Origin: Pseudomonas lutea
Lineage (GTDB): Bacteria; Pseudomonadota; Gammaproteobacteria; Pseudomonadales; Pseudomonadaceae
Reading direction: 5' to 3'
Assembly (NCBI RefSeq): GCF_000759445.1
Contig: NZ_JRMB01000004.1
Location: forward strand, 62,001 to 126,000
DNA: 64,000 bases
The notes below the pieces were generated by a model. The model saw only the letters and a list, made by a program, of their open reading frames with translations, made no database searches and was not told the DNA's origin. The position numbers and the translations under genes were made by a program. This document shows, one piece after another, positions 1 to 9,671 of the stretch. How positions within the stretch are numbered: position 1 is the first letter of the stretch; the number at the start of each line of letters is the position of its first letter.

Positions 1-1
1 C

Positions 2-49
2 GACGTTTATGCCGATCTCTCGCAGAAGCCAACGGGAGCGTCGCAATGA
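2..49 (+). CDS. 3' end of an upstream gene, probably the first RND adaptor (partial)
   Basis: An open frame enters from the left edge and encodes 15 residues (DVYADLSQKPTGASQ) before a TGA at 47-49. That stop overlaps the start codon of the next gene as ATGA, so the two are translationally coupled. Its position before an adaptor-permease pair suggests a first periplasmic adaptor, as in TriABC-type pumps that use two adaptors in tandem. The visible tail is too short to identify by sequence. Confidence 0.55.
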   Translation, partial: DVYADLSQKPTGASQ

Positions 50-1116
50 AGCGTTTGTCGGGGGTAGTGCTGGCAAGCCTGCTGTTGACCGCCTGCAGTA
101 AGGAAGAACCCGCCCCCGAGCCGATTCGACCGGTCTTGTTCATTGAGGTGAAGCCCCAGGCGCAAGAGAGCCTGGGTCGTTTTGCCGGCAACATTGCCGC
201 GCGCTATGAAAGCACCCTCGGTTTCCGCGTGTCGGGTCGTATTGCGCAGCGCAACGTCGATGTCGGCGCGCAAGTGAAAAAGGGCGACATGCTCGCCGTG
301 CTTGACCCCACCGATCAGCAAAACCAGGTGCGCTCGACCCAAGGCGACCTTGCGCGTGTCGAAGCGCAGCTCATCAACGCCCAGGCCAACGCCCGGCGCC
401 AGCAGGAATTGTTCGACAGGGGGGTTGGCGCCCAGGCTGCGCTGGACGTGGCGGTGACTGACCTCAAGACCTCCCAGTCTTCCTACGATCAGGCCAAGGC
501 CGCTGTGCAGCAGGCCAAGGATCAGCTGAGCTACAGCGAGCTGCGCGCGGACCACGATGCCGTCGTCACCGAGTGGAAGGTCGAGGCCGGGCAGGTGGTG
601 AGTGCCGGTGAGCAGGTGGTGACGCTTGCGCGCCCGGACATCAAGGAGGCGGTGATCGACCTGCCGTCGCAACTGGGCGATCAACTGCCCAGCGATGTGG
701 TGTTCACTGTTGCCAGCCAGCTTGAGCCGCAGATCAACACGACCGCAACCATTCGCGAACTGGAGCCCCAGGCCGAAAGTTCGACCCGCACCCGCCGCGC
801 GCGTTTGACCCTGGCGGATACGCCAGCGGCGTTCCGTTTGGGCACCGCGATCAGCGTCACGCTCAGCTCCACAGTCAAGCCGCGTATCGAGGTGCCTGCC
901 ACGGCAGTGCAGGAAGTCGATGGCAAGACCCAGATCTGGATCATCGACATGCAAAATCAGACGGTCTCGCCGCGCCCGGTCAATGTGATCAGTCGCAGCA
1001 ACGGGTCAGTGGTACTGGCCGACGGCGTTAACAACGGTGATCGCGTCGTCACTGCGGGCGTCAACAGCCTCAAGCCGGGGCAGAAAATCAAAGTCGATAA
1101 GGAAAGCCCGCGATGA
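46..1116 (+). CDS. RND efflux periplasmic adaptor (membrane fusion) lipoprotein
   Basis: This is the periplasmic adaptor linking an inner-membrane RND pump to an outer-membrane channel. The 356-residue product starts with a lipoprotein signal (MKRLSGVVLASLLLTACSK, lipobox Cys at residue 17). A barrel-sandwich (biotinyl-lipoyl-like) region follows at about 55-90, then an alpha-helical hairpin rich in Gln/Ala (about 100-165), the second lipoyl half (about 170-200) and beta-barrel/membrane-proximal domains to the C terminus. It overlaps its neighbours on both sides by ATGA, giving a tight adaptor-adaptor-permease operon. The substrate cannot be read from sequence; TriB-like is an inference from gene order. 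Confidence 0.9.
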   Translation: MKRLSGVVLASLLLTACSKEEPAPEPIRPVLFIEVKPQAQESLGRFAGNIAARYESTLGFRVSGRIAQRNVDVGAQVKKGDMLAVLDPTDQQNQVRSTQGDLARVEAQLINAQANARRQQELFDRGVGAQAALDVAVTDLKTSQSSYDQAKAAVQQAKDQLSYSELRADHDAVVTEWKVEAGQVVSAGEQVVTLARPDIKEAVIDLPSQLGDQLPSDVVFTVASQLEPQINTTATIRELEPQAESSTRTRRARLTLADTPAAFRLGTAISVTLSSTVKPRIEVPATAVQEVDGKTQIWIIDMQNQTVSPRPVNVISRSNGSVVLADGVNNGDRVVTAGVNSLKPGQKIKVDKESPR

Positions 1117-4100
1117 AAGGGACGTTCAACCTCTCCGATTGGGCGATCAAGCATCAGTCTTTCGTGTGGTACCTGATGTTCGTCGGCCTGCTGATGGGCG
1201 TGTTTTCCTACATGAACCTGGGACGCGAGGAAGACCCTTCGTTCACTATCAAGACCATGGTCATACAGACTCGCTGGCCGGGCGCCACCGTGGACGAGAC
1301 CCTAGAGCAGGTCACCGACCGCATCGAGAAGAAGCTTGAAGAGCTCGACTCCCTCGACTACGTAAAAAGCTACACCCGACCGGGCGAATCCACGGTTTTC
1401 GTTTACCTGCGCGACACCACCAGCGCCGGTGCAATTCCGGACATCTGGTATCAGGTGCGCAAGAAGATCGACGACATCCGCGGGCAATTCCCTCAAGGCC
1501 TGCAGGGGCCGGCCTTTAACGACGAGTTCGGGGACGTTTACGGTTCGATTTACGCCTTCACCTCGGACGGCCTGACACTGCGTCAGCTGCGCGATTACGT
1601 GGAAGAGGTCCGTGTGCAGATCCGCGACGTGCCCGGGCTGGGCAAGGTCGAAATGATCGGTGAGCAGGACGAAGTGCTGTACCTGAATTTCTCCACCCGC
1701 AAGCTGGCGGCGCTGGGCCTTGATCAACGTCAGGTCGTGCAGAGTCTGCAATCGCAAAACGCCGTCACGCCGGCCGGGGTGATCGAGGCCGGTCCGGAGC
1801 GTATCTCGGTGCGCACTTCCGGTCAGTTCGCCTCAGAAAAAGACTTGGCCAACGTCAACCTGCGTCTCAACGATCGCTTCTATCGCTTGAGTGACATCGC
1901 CGAAATCACCCGGGGTTACGTCGACCCGCCCAAGCCGTTGTTCCGTTTCGATGGAAAGCCTGCCATCGGCCTGGCCATTGCCATGAAGAAGGGTGGCAAC
2001 GTCCAGGAATTCGGCAAACAGCTGCATGAACGGATGAACGCGGCGACCGCGGATCTGCCTATCGGCGTGGGCGTGCATGTCGTTTCCGATCAGGCACAGG
2101 TGGTCGAGAAGGCCGTGGGCGGTTTTACCAGTGCGCTGTTCGAGGCGGTTGTGATCGTGCTGATCGTCAGCTTCATCAGCCTAGGGATGCGCGCCGGGCT
2201 GGTGGTTGCCTGCTCGATCCCGCTGGTGCTGGCGATGGTCTTCGTTTTCATGGAGTACAGCGGCATCACCATGCAGCGTATTTCGCTGGGCGCCTTGATC
2301 ATCGCTCTCGGCCTGCTGGTCGATGACGCAATGATTACGGTGGAGATGATGGTGTCGCGGCTTGAAAAGGGCGACACCAAAGCCCAGGCCGCGACCTACG
2401 CCTACACCTCGACGGCATTCCCGATGCTGACCGGCACGCTGGTGACGGTGGCGGGTTTCGTGCCGATTGGCCTCAACGCGAGTTCGGCGGGGGAGTACAC
2501 CTTCACGCTGTTCGCGGTCATCGCCGTTGCCATGCTGGTGTCGTGGGTGGTTGCGGTGCTGTTCGCCCCGGTGATTGGCGTGCACATCCTCAGCGAAAAC
2601 GTGAAAAAGCATGATGAGAACGCCAAGCCCGGCCGCATTGCGCGGGCGTTTAACGGCTCGATGTTCTGGGCCATGCGTCACCGCTGGCTGACGATTATCA
2701 TCACCATTCTGCTATTCGCGACGTCTCTGTTTTGCATGCGGTTCGTGCAAAATCAGTTCTTCCCGTCATCCGACCGCCCCGAGATTCTGGTTGACCTCAA
2801 CCTGCCGCAGAACGCCTCGATCAACGAGACGCGCCGCGCGGTGGACAAGCTTGAGGCGACCCTCAAGGACGATCCCGACATCGTCAGCTGGAGTACCTAC
2901 ATCGGCGAAGGCGCGGTGCGGTTCTACCTGCCGCTCGATCAACAGCTGGAAAACCCGTACTACGCGCAGCTGGTCATTGTCAGCAAGGGGCTGGAAGAGC
3001 GCGGCGCGTTGACCGAGCGCCTGAAGAAGCGTCTGCGTGATGACTTCGTCGGTATCGGCACCTACGTTCAGGCGCTGGAAATGGGACCACCGGTAGGGCG
3101 CCCGATCCAGTACCGGGTCAGCGGCGACAACATTGATGAAGTGCGTCAGCACGCTATCGAACTTGCCACGCTGCTGGACAAGAACCAGCACATTGGCGAA
3201 ATGATCTACGACTGGAACGAGCCGGGCAAAGTCCTGCGCATCGACATCAATCAGGACAAAGCGCGGCAGCTAGGCCTGTCATCCGAAGACGTTGCGCAAC
3301 TGATGAACAGCATCGTGACCGGCTCCTCTGTGACCCAGGTGCGCGATGACATCTACCTGATTAACGTCGTGGGGCGTGCGGTGGACTCAGAACGCGGTTC
3401 GCCCGAAACCCTGCAGAATCTCCAAATCGTTACGCCGCAGGGCACGTCGATTCCGCTGCTGGCCTTCGCCAACGTGCGCTATGAATTGGAGCAGCCGCTG
3501 GTGTGGCGCCGTGATCGTAAACCCACGATCACGCTTAAAGCCGCTGTGCGCGACGAGATGCAGCCGACCGACTTGGTCAAGGAGCTCAAGCCGGAGATCG
3601 ATAAGTTCGCCGCCGGTCTGCCCGTGGGCTACAAAATTGCCACGGGCGGTACGGTGGAAGAGAGCGGCAAGGCGCAGGGTCCGATCGCCAAGGTTGTGCC
3701 ATTGATGATCTTCCTCATGGCGACGTTCCTGATGATCCAGCTGCACAGCGTGCAAAAGATGTTCATCGTCGCCAGTGTGGCGCCGCTGGGGTTGATTGGC
3801 GTGGTGTTGGCGCTGGTGCCAACCGGAACGCCAATGGGCTTCGTGGCGATCCTTGGCATCCTTGCGCTGATCGGCATCATCATCCGCAACTCGGTGATCC
3901 TGGTGACCCAGATCGACGAATACGAGTCGGCGGGTTATCTGCCCTGGGATGCGGTGGCAGAAGCCACCGAACACCGTCGTCGGCCAATCCTGTTGACCGC
4001 CGCGGCCGCAAGCCTGGGCATGATCCCCATCGCCCGCGAAGTGTTCTGGGGGCCTATGGCGTACGCAATGATCGGCGGCATCATCATCGCGACCTTGCTG

Positions 4101-4253
4101 ACGTTGCTGTTCCTGCCGGCGCTGTATGTCGCCTGGTACAAAATCAAGGAGCCCAGCGAGGAAGAGCGTCAAAAGGCTGAGCGGGATAAGCAGAGCAAGG
4201 TTGAAGAAGATGATCCTGGCCGTCGGGACGAAAACCCCACGCCTGCTCAATAA
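1113..4253 (+). CDS. RND efflux permease (AcrB/TriC-like)
   Basis: This is the proton-driven inner-membrane pump of the tripartite system. The 1046-residue length is typical of HAE1-type RND permeases. A first membrane helix lies near residues 15-35, two large periplasmic loops follow, and a helix bundle near 335-500 contains the paired acidic residues of the proton relay (GLLVDDAMITVEMM). A second bundle lies near 870-1020. The C-terminal 35 residues are highly charged. The start overlaps the adaptor stop by ATGA. The absence of a downstream outer-membrane factor suggests a shared TolC/OprM-type channel. Drug versus other substrate is not resolved. Confidence 0.92.
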   Translation: MKGTFNLSDWAIKHQSFVWYLMFVGLLMGVFSYMNLGREEDPSFTIKTMVIQTRWPGATVDETLEQVTDRIEKKLEELDSLDYVKSYTRPGESTVFVYLRDTTSAGAIPDIWYQVRKKIDDIRGQFPQGLQGPAFNDEFGDVYGSIYAFTSDGLTLRQLRDYVEEVRVQIRDVPGLGKVEMIGEQDEVLYLNFSTRKLAALGLDQRQVVQSLQSQNAVTPAGVIEAGPERISVRTSGQFASEKDLANVNLRLNDRFYRLSDIAEITRGYVDPPKPLFRFDGKPAIGLAIAMKKGGNVQEFGKQLHERMNAATADLPIGVGVHVVSDQAQVVEKAVGGFTSALFEAVVIVLIVSFISLGMRAGLVVACSIPLVLAMVFVFMEYSGITMQRISLGALIIALGLLVDDAMITVEMMVSRLEKGDTKAQAATYAYTSTAFPMLTGTLVTVAGFVPIGLNASSAGEYTFTLFAVIAVAMLVSWVVAVLFAPVIGVHILSENVKKHDENAKPGRIARAFNGSMFWAMRHRWLTIIITILLFATSLFCMRFVQNQFFPSSDRPEILVDLNLPQNASINETRRAVDKLEATLKDDPDIVSWSTYIGEGAVRFYLPLDQQLENPYYAQLVIVSKGLEERGALTERLKKRLRDDFVGIGTYVQALEMGPPVGRPIQYRVSGDNIDEVRQHAIELATLLDKNQHIGEMIYDWNEPGKVLRIDINQDKARQLGLSSEDVAQLMNSIVTGSSVTQVRDDIYLINVVGRAVDSERGSPETLQNLQIVTPQGTSIPLLAFANVRYELEQPLVWRRDRKPTITLKAAVRDEMQPTDLVKELKPEIDKFAAGLPVGYKIATGGTVEESGKAQGPIAKVVPLMIFLMATFLMIQLHSVQKMFIVASVAPLGLIGVVLALVPTGTPMGFVAILGILALIGIIIRNSVILVTQIDEYESAGYLPWDAVAEATEHRRRPILLTAAAASLGMIPIAREVFWGPMAYAMIGGIIIATLLTLLFLPALYVAWYKIKEPSEEERQKAERDKQSKVEEDDPGRRDENPTPAQ

Positions 4254-4338
4254 GTGATGAGGCGGGCCGGAGACATTCTGGTTCGCCTGGCAGGCTAGGG
4301 CTTGCAGAAGTCATGTTATGTGGAACCCGTGAAAAGCC

Positions 4339-4965
4339 TTACGCCTTGCGCCACACACTCGCCAGCCACGGTTGCTGATCCCTCGGCAGTCCCTCAGGCC
4401 GGTAATAGTGCTCGACCTCAGCGAACCCGGCTTCGGTCACCAGGGCGCCCCATGATTGCAGATCATGGAACGAACCGTAGCGCTCACCTTTCCAGCCTTC
4501 CTCGTTACCGCCGCGCGGATTGGAGCTGAACAGCACGCCCCCGGGTTTCAACGCGGCACGCAATTCGCCCAACACCCGCGGCAACTCCTGGCGAGGCACA
4601 TGAAACAGCGAGGCGTTGGCGAAGATGCCGTCGAAACGTGCGACAGGGAGGGCCAGCTCAAGGAAGTTCTGATGAAAGACCTCGCAACCGCTGTCAGCGC
4701 GCGCCATCTCGGCGAAGCGTTCGGAGCCGTCCAGACCGGTAGCAATGTGGCCCAAGGCCGTAAACGTGCGCAGATCCCGCCCTGGCCCGCAGCCAAAATC
4801 CAGAATCTGAAACGGCGCCGGCGCGGTGATGTTGCGCAGCAGCGCGTTGATGTTCTGGCTGACGTCGTGATCGCGCGTGCCTTCGCGAAAATCTTCAGCG
4901 ACGTCGTTGTAGTTGCCCAGGGTGGTGGCCGTGATCTGGGCGAGGTCGGTTGGGTCGAGTTTCAT
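4339..4965 (-). CDS. Class I SAM-dependent methyltransferase
   Basis: This 208-residue Rossmann-fold methyltransferase has SAM-binding motif I in ILDFGCGPGRDLRTF (about residues 57-71), an acidic residue at the end of strand 2 (TGLDGSERF) and a post-I/motif IV region FDGIFANASLFHVPRQEL. It resembles UbiE/Tam-type small-molecule methyltransferases. The substrate is unknown and the neighbours give no hint. It is convergent with the RND operon, with 85 bp between the stops. Confidence 0.85.
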   Translation of the reverse strand: MKLDPTDLAQITATTLGNYNDVAEDFREGTRDHDVSQNINALLRNITAPAPFQILDFGCGPGRDLRTFTALGHIATGLDGSERFAEMARADSGCEVFHQNFLELALPVARFDGIFANASLFHVPRQELPRVLGELRAALKPGGVLFSSNPRGGNEEGWKGERYGSFHDLQSWGALVTEAGFAEVEHYYRPEGLPRDQQPWLASVWRKA

Positions 4966-5019
4966 GAGGCGGTCGTCTGATCAGAGAAGGCCGCCAATAT
5001 ACCTCCGCTCAAGGTTTGA

Positions 5020-5274
5020 TCAATTGCCAGCAAGGATCAAATCGATCACCTCGTCGATAGTTTCGATCCGTGCCCAGTCTTCAGGTGTCGGCTTCAGTTT
5101 GTATCGCCACTTCACCTGCATCATGAAACAGGTGAGATCGTCGTCGATGATGTGAAAATCGCGCACGAAATTCGTGGTAGGCGTGATGTTGTTTCGTGGG
5201 ATAAAGCCAATGATCGACACAAAAAGCTCAATCACCTCTTGAGTGAGTTGCGCCCGATCAGCTTTGCTTTGCAT
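5020..5274 (-). CDS. Small acyl-carrier-like protein, DUF1493 type
   Basis: This is an 84-residue acidic protein (start MQSKADRAQL, end VIDLILAGN) with a helix-rich pattern like the DUF1493 family, whose fold resembles acyl carrier proteins. The ATG at 5274 is chosen because GAGGCGAGAA lies just upstream; the frame remains open upstream but that part runs into REP sequence. The segment FHIIDDDLTCFM sits where carrier proteins carry the phosphopantetheine serine (DSL), and no serine is present there. Function is not known. The family call is a judgement from pattern, not a search. Confidence 0.6.
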   Translation of the reverse strand: MQSKADRAQLTQEVIELFVSIIGFIPRNNITPTTNFVRDFHIIDDDLTCFMMQVKWRYKLKPTPEDWARIETIDEVIDLILAGN

Positions 5275-5634
5275 TTCTCGCCTCGTATGCACATAGGTCC
5301 ATGTTCGCCAGACCAATACTGCCAGCCTTCCAGCCACGAAGGGAATTGCCTTTAAACATCGGCCCGAACCTGTAGGAGTGACGGGGTGGCGCTCCACCTT
5401 GCTCGCGAATGCGTCGTGTCGGCCAACATCCAGGTCACAGACCCACCGCTTTCGCGACCGTCGTAACCTCCGATTGCTCCTACAGTTGATTTGCATTGGA
5501 CGCGGGTTTGGGACGCCATCCCCTGGTAGGACCGGCTTCAGCCGGGAAGGGGTCAGTGGCAGCGCCATCAATTTTGCAGTGACGCCTGCCGCTTTCCCGG
5601 CTAAACCCGGTCCCGCAGGGATGGCGCGCTTTGA
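5275..5634. repeat. Intergenic stretch with REP/REPIN palindromes
   Basis: No gene is seen here. Two oppositely oriented REP units lie at about 5524-5549 (GGTAGGACCGGCTTCAGCC) and 5597-5620 (CCCGGCTAAACCCGGTCCCG), about 50 bp apart, the arrangement called a REPIN. A second, degenerate pair spans about 5371-5485 (TGTAGGAGTGACGGGGTGGC and GATTGCTCCTACAG). These separate the convergent ends of flanking leftward transcription units and may form stem-loops in mRNA. Confidence 0.75.
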
Positions 5635-6279
5635 TCAGCGCTTGTTCAGCCGCAACGCCAGCCGATCCCCTCCCAGCTGAATCACTGCCACCAATATCAC
5701 CAGCAGTACGATTACGGTCAGCATCACTTGTGTGTCGAACCGCTGATACCCATACCGATAAGCAATATCCCCCAATCCTCCCGCCCCAATGGCACCGGCC
5801 ATGGCCGACGAATTGATCATCGTCACGAGGGTGATGGTAAATCCGCCGACGATGCCCGGCAGCGCTTCGGGCAGCAGCACGTGCCAGACGATGTGCCAGC
5901 GGCGGCAACCCATGGCTTGTGCTGCTTCGATCAGCCCGTGATCCACTTCGCGAAGGCTCACTTCTGCAATACGCGCGAAGAACGGCGTCGACGCGATGGT
6001 CAGCGGTACCACCGCCGCCCAGACACCGTAGGTCGTCCCGACAATCAGTCGCGTGAAAGGGATCAACGCGACCATCAGAATCAGGAACGGCACCGAACGG
6101 AAGATGTTCACGAATGCACCCAGCACCCGGTTCACGTTGGGCGCTTCGAAAATGCCCCCCTTGCCACTGGTGACCAGAATTACCGCCAACGGGATACCGA
6201 GAATCAGCGCGATCAGCGATGACACGCCGACCATCAAAAAGGTGTCGATAACGCCCTGCCAGAGCCGATCAAGCCACAT
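5635..6279 (-). CDS. metI: Methionine-type ABC transporter permease MetI
   Basis: This is the inner-membrane permease of a D/L-methionine or related sulfur-compound importer. The product starting [14 protein letters not shown] is 214 residues, close to the family length of about 217, with about five hydrophobic helices. The EAA loop for ATPase contact is seen in [18 protein letters not shown]. The ATG at 6279 is preceded by GGAGGT. Its start overlaps the upstream metN stop by 11 bp, so translation is coupled. It is the last gene of the leftward operon containing metN, metQ and the flavoenzymes. Confidence 0.92.
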   Translation of the reverse strand: MWLDRLWQGVIDTFLMVGVSSLIALILGIPLAVILVTSGKGGIFEAPNVNRVLGAFVNIFRSVPFLILMVALIPFTRLIVGTTYGVWAAVVPLTIASTPFFARIAEVSLREVDHGLIEAAQAMGCRRWHIVWHVLLPEALPGIVGGFTITLVTMINSSAMAGAIGAGGLGDIAYRYGYQRFDTQVMLTVIVLLVILVAVIQLGGDRLALRLNKR

Positions 6280-7405
6280 AACCCAATACCTCCGCCTGCT
6301 GCGCATATTGACGAGCCCGGCTGATCAATTCGTCAGCCGACAACGGCGAATGACTCACCGCCAGCAACAAATGACCCAACGCGCGTCCCTGGATACGTTC
6401 GACGCCGCCGTGCAACAGGCTCACTCGCCCACCGAGGGCGTTGAACAACGCTGAAAGATCAGGCTCCGTGCCGTTGCTTCCTGTGAACTGCAAATCGAGA
6501 ACAACGCTGGCATGATCTGCCGAAGGGTGCTGCTGCAAGCGCGCCTGCACGTCTGCCGGCAGGGCATGCTGCAAAGGTGCCAACAGCGTTCTGCTCACCG
6601 CGTGCTGTGGATTGCCAAACACCTGCCATACAGGGCCTTGCTCGACGACTTCACCTTTTTCCAGCACCACCACCCGATCACAGATTTCGCGGATCACCGC
6701 CATCTCATGGGTAATCAGAACAATCGTCAGGCCCAGGCGCTGGTTGATCTCGCGCAGCAGGCCAAGAATGGATTGTGTGGTTTCCGGGTCAAGCGCAGAG
6801 GTGGCCTCGTCGCACAATAAAATGGCTGGATCATGCACCAGTGCCCGGGCGATGCCGACCCGCTGCTTCTGGCCGCCGGACAGTTGCGCCGGATAGGCCT
6901 TGTGCTTGCCTTGCAGCCCCACCAACTCCAGCAGTTCCGCGACTTTGCGCTGCCGTTGATCCTTCGGCACGCCTGCTACCTTCAGCGGCAGCTCGACGTT
7001 CTGCCACACCGTTTTGGCCGACATCAGGTTGAAATGCTGGAAGATCATGCCGATGCGTCGGCGCAGGTCCACCAGGGTGTCCTCGTTGAATGCGCCGATG
7101 TCGACCTGATCGATCAGCACGCGTCCGCTGCTGGGCTTTTCCAGGCGGTTGATCGTGCGGATCAGCGAAGACTTGCCCGCACCGCTGCGGCCGATGATGC
7201 CGAATACCTCACCGCGGCGGATGTCCAGGTTGATACCCTGAAGCGCTGGCACCGGCCCCTGCTGGCCCTCATAGGTCTTGCCCAGATCGATGAAGCGCAC
7301 GTGTGCATGCTGCTTCTCGGGGTGCAGCTCCGAGGGCTGGCCCAACCGTTCAGGGTGCGCGATCGCGCCGTGCGGAGATAGGAGGCGTTGCGCGGTTGCA
7401 CTCAT
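6269..7405 (-). CDS. metN: Methionine-type ABC transporter ATP-binding protein MetN
   Basis: This is the ATPase that powers the MetI/MetQ importer. Of 378 residues, the first 35 precede the usual MetN start and look like an extension. Walker A is GRSGAGKS at residues 72-79, the signature is LSGGQKQR, and Walker B is [12 protein letters not shown]. The C-terminal ~90 residues correspond to the NIL/ACT-like regulatory domain of MetN, which in E. coli binds methionine and gives trans-inhibition. It lies 2 bp after metQ and overlaps metI, so the three genes form one unit. Confidence 0.92.
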   Translation of the reverse strand: MSATAQRLLSPHGAIAHPERLGQPSELHPEKQHAHVRFIDLGKTYEGQQGPVPALQGINLDIRRGEVFGIIGRSGAGKSSLIRTINRLEKPSSGRVLIDQVDIGAFNEDTLVDLRRRIGMIFQHFNLMSAKTVWQNVELPLKVAGVPKDQRQRKVAELLELVGLQGKHKAYPAQLSGGQKQRVGIARALVHDPAILLCDEATSALDPETTQSILGLLREINQRLGLTIVLITHEMAVIREICDRVVVLEKGEVVEQGPVWQVFGNPQHAVSRTLLAPLQHALPADVQARLQQHPSADHASVVLDLQFTGSNGTEPDLSALFNALGGRVSLLHGGVERIQGRALGHLLLAVSHSPLSADELISRARQYAQQAEVLGYVA

Positions 7406-7407
7406 GA

Positions 7408-8202
7408 TCAGTTCTTCCAGCCGACCTGATACAGCGTGCCGTTGACCTTATCCAGCGAGGCGCGCACCACAGGCGAGTGTTGATAGATATCGATGAACCT
7501 CGCCAGGCGCGGGTCGTCTTTGTGGTCCGGCCTGATGACAAACTGAATCACATACTCGGGGTGGTCGAGGCCGTCAAAAAGGATCGCAGAGCCCGCGTCG
7601 AAGGTCTTCGACAGCCGAATGTAGGCCGGATAGCCTTGCACCAAGTCGGCATCGTCATACGCGCGGACCAATTGCACGGCTTCTACCTGGATCAGCTTGA
7701 TCTTCTTCGGGTTGGCCGTGATGTCGTCTTCGGTGGCCTTGTAACCCACCCCCGGTTTAAGGTTGATTAGCCCGGCCTTGGCCAGCAGCTGCAAGCCGCG
7801 TCCGCTGTTGATAGGGTCGTTGGCGATCGCCACGGTAGCGCCGGTCGGCAACTCATCGAAGCTTTTGTACTTCTTGGAATACAGCCCCACGTTATTGATG
7901 ATGCCCGGGGCGTACGGAACCAGGTCGAAGCCGGATGCTGCCTTGGCGTTCTCCAGAAACGGAATGTGCTGGAAGTAGTTCACGTCAATGTCGCCCGCGT
8001 TGAGGCTGACGTTAGGCGCGATCCAGTCGGTGAACTCCACCAGCTCGACCTTGAGGCCTTGTTTGTCAGCTTCGGCGACAGCGGCTTCCAGCGGAATGGC
8101 AAAGGCGGCAGTGGTGCCAACCTTGAGCGGCTGATCGGCAGCGTGAGTGACGCCGGCAAACAGCCCCAGGGACAGCGCAAGGGTGAGGAGGGTCTTGGTC
8201 AT
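7408..8202 (-). CDS. Substrate-binding protein, MetQ/NlpA family, without lipobox
   Basis: This 264-residue periplasmic binding protein feeds MetNI. The signal peptide ([21 protein letters not shown]) ends in an AHA-type signal peptidase I site and has no lipobox cysteine, whereas classical MetQ is a lipoprotein. The family core is clear in [18 protein letters not shown] and in DINVxYFQH-like [15 protein letters not shown]. Placement behind two SfnB-like oxidoreductases and a flavin monooxygenase suggests it may bind an organosulfur compound other than methionine; this is inference. No convincing Shine-Dalgarno precedes the ATG (upstream bases are GGATTACCCCCC). Confidence 0.85.
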   Translation of the reverse strand: MTKTLLTLALSLGLFAGVTHAADQPLKVGTTAAFAIPLEAAVAEADKQGLKVELVEFTDWIAPNVSLNAGDIDVNYFQHIPFLENAKAASGFDLVPYAPGIINNVGLYSKKYKSFDELPTGATVAIANDPINSGRGLQLLAKAGLINLKPGVGYKATEDDITANPKKIKLIQVEAVQLVRAYDDADLVQGYPAYIRLSKTFDAGSAILFDGLDHPEYVIQFVIRPDHKDDPRLARFIDIYQHSPVVRASLDKVNGTLYQVGWKN

Positions 8203-8252
8203 GGGGGGTAATCCGGTTCAGTAGTCTGGTTTGTACGCTTGGGTGTCTGTAA

Positions 8253-8283
8253 AGCTGTATTCGCGAGCAAGCTCGCTCCCACG
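8253..8283. repeat. Single REP-like palindrome
   Basis: The hairpin GCGAGCAAGCTCGC flanked by TATTC and TCCCACG matches the REP family found elsewhere in the window as GCGCTTGCCCGCGAA. It lies between the monooxygenase stop and the metQ start, inside the operon, where it could stabilise or separate mRNA segments. Confidence 0.6.
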
Positions 8284-8297
8284 GAGTTCGAGCTCCC

Positions 8298-9671
8298 TCA
8301 GGCCTGCGCTGGGGTGAGTGTTCTGAAGCCAGCGCCCGCATGCCGTTCCGGCAGTCGCGCGTTGCCTTCTTCAAACAACTTCTCGCGCAACGTGCCGTGC
8401 TCGTAGGCGGTCTTGTAGGAACCGCGCCGTTGCAGTTCCGGGATCACCAGGTCGATGAAGTCCTCGTAGCTTTCCGGGGTGACGATGCGGGTCAGGTTGA
8501 AGCCGTCGAGGCCGGTTTCGGCGATCCAGGATTCCAGCTCATCGGCGACCTGTTCGGGCGAGCCGATCAGCGTGATGTAACGGCCACCCAAGGCGTGCTG
8601 ATCGAGCAATTTCTGGCGGGTCCAGTCGTTGCTCTTGAGGATTTTCGTGGCTGACTGAATGGCGTTGCCTTTGACGTGCTGGATCGGCTCATCCAGCGCG
8701 TACTCGGCAAAGTCGATGCCGGTGGACGCCGCGAAATGCGCGAGTCCTGCTTCGGCACTGGCGTAGGTCAGGTACTCGGCATGCTTGGCCCTTGCAGCCT
8801 CTTCGGTGGCGCCGACGATGACGTTGAGCCCCATGAATACCTTGATGTCATGGGGGTTGCGCCCGGCAGCAACGGCACTGGCGCGGACCTTGTCGACCTG
8901 CTCGCGCGTCGCGGTTTTATTCTGCGCACTGATGAACACGCACTCGGCGTTGCTGCCGGCAAACCGCAAACCTCGCTCGGAACTGCCGGCCTGAAACAAC
9001 ACCGGCGTTCGCTGTGGCGAGGGCTCGCACAAGTGGTAACCCTCCACCTGATAAAACTCGCCGCTGTGCCGCACGTAGTGGACCTTGTCCGGTTGCGCGT
9101 AGATGCGTGCCTGCCGGTCTTCGATCACCGCGTCATCTTCCCAGCTGCCTTCCCACAGTTTGTACAAAACCTCTAGGTACTCGTCAGCCTGATCGTAGCG
9201 ACGGTCGTGTTCGATCTGCCCGGTCAGGCCCATCGCGCGTGCGGCGCTGTCGAGATACCCGGTCACGATGTTCCAGCCCACTCGCCCTCGGGTCAGGTGA
9301 TCCAGCGTCGACATACGCCGGGCGAACAGGTATGGCGCTTCGTACGTAAGGTTGGCGGTCAGTCCGAAGCCGAGGTTTTTGGTGACGGCGGCCATGGCCG
9401 ACACCAGTAGCAGCGGGTCATTGACCGGTAACTGGATCGACTCCTTCAGCGTGACATCTACCGAGTTCTGATAGATGTCGTAGACCCCGACAATGTCGGC
9501 GATGAACAAGCCGTCAAACAGCCCGCGCTCCAGCAGCTGCGCCAGATTCGTCCAGTAATCGAGGGTTTTGTACTGGGTCGAGGTGTCCCTGGGATGGGTC
9601 CAGAAACCGTGATTGATGTGGCCCACGCAGTTCATGTTGAACGCATTGAGCAAAATCTTCTTCTTGCCCAT
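8298..9671 (-). CDS. FMN-dependent monooxygenase, NtaA/SnaA/DmoA family (LLM class)
   Basis: This enzyme uses reduced FMN and O2 to oxidise a small organosulfur or chelator-type substrate. It is about 457 residues, the normal length of the NtaA/SnaA/SoxA/DszA group. Family features include the N-terminal GKKKILLNAFNMNCVGHINH, TRGRVGWNIVTGYLDSAARA and the later LIGSPEQVADELESW. The ATG at 9671 is preferred over an in-frame TTG at 9674; it overlaps the upstream gene's stop by one base (TGATG). Its operon partners (two SfnB-like flavoproteins and a MetNIQ importer) point to sulfur scavenging. The substrate is not defined. Confidence 0.88.
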   Translation of the reverse strand: MGKKKILLNAFNMNCVGHINHGFWTHPRDTSTQYKTLDYWTNLAQLLERGLFDGLFIADIVGVYDIYQNSVDVTLKESIQLPVNDPLLLVSAMAAVTKNLGFGLTANLTYEAPYLFARRMSTLDHLTRGRVGWNIVTGYLDSAARAMGLTGQIEHDRRYDQADEYLEVLYKLWEGSWEDDAVIEDRQARIYAQPDKVHYVRHSGEFYQVEGYHLCEPSPQRTPVLFQAGSSERGLRFAGSNAECVFISAQNKTATREQVDKVRASAVAAGRNPHDIKVFMGLNVIVGATEEAARAKHAEYLTYASAEAGLAHFAASTGIDFAEYALDEPIQHVKGNAIQSATKILKSNDWTRQKLLDQHALGGRYITLIGSPEQVADELESWIAETGLDGFNLTRIVTPESYEDFIDLVIPELQRRGSYKTAYEHGTLREKLFEEGNARLPERHAGAGFRTLTPAQA

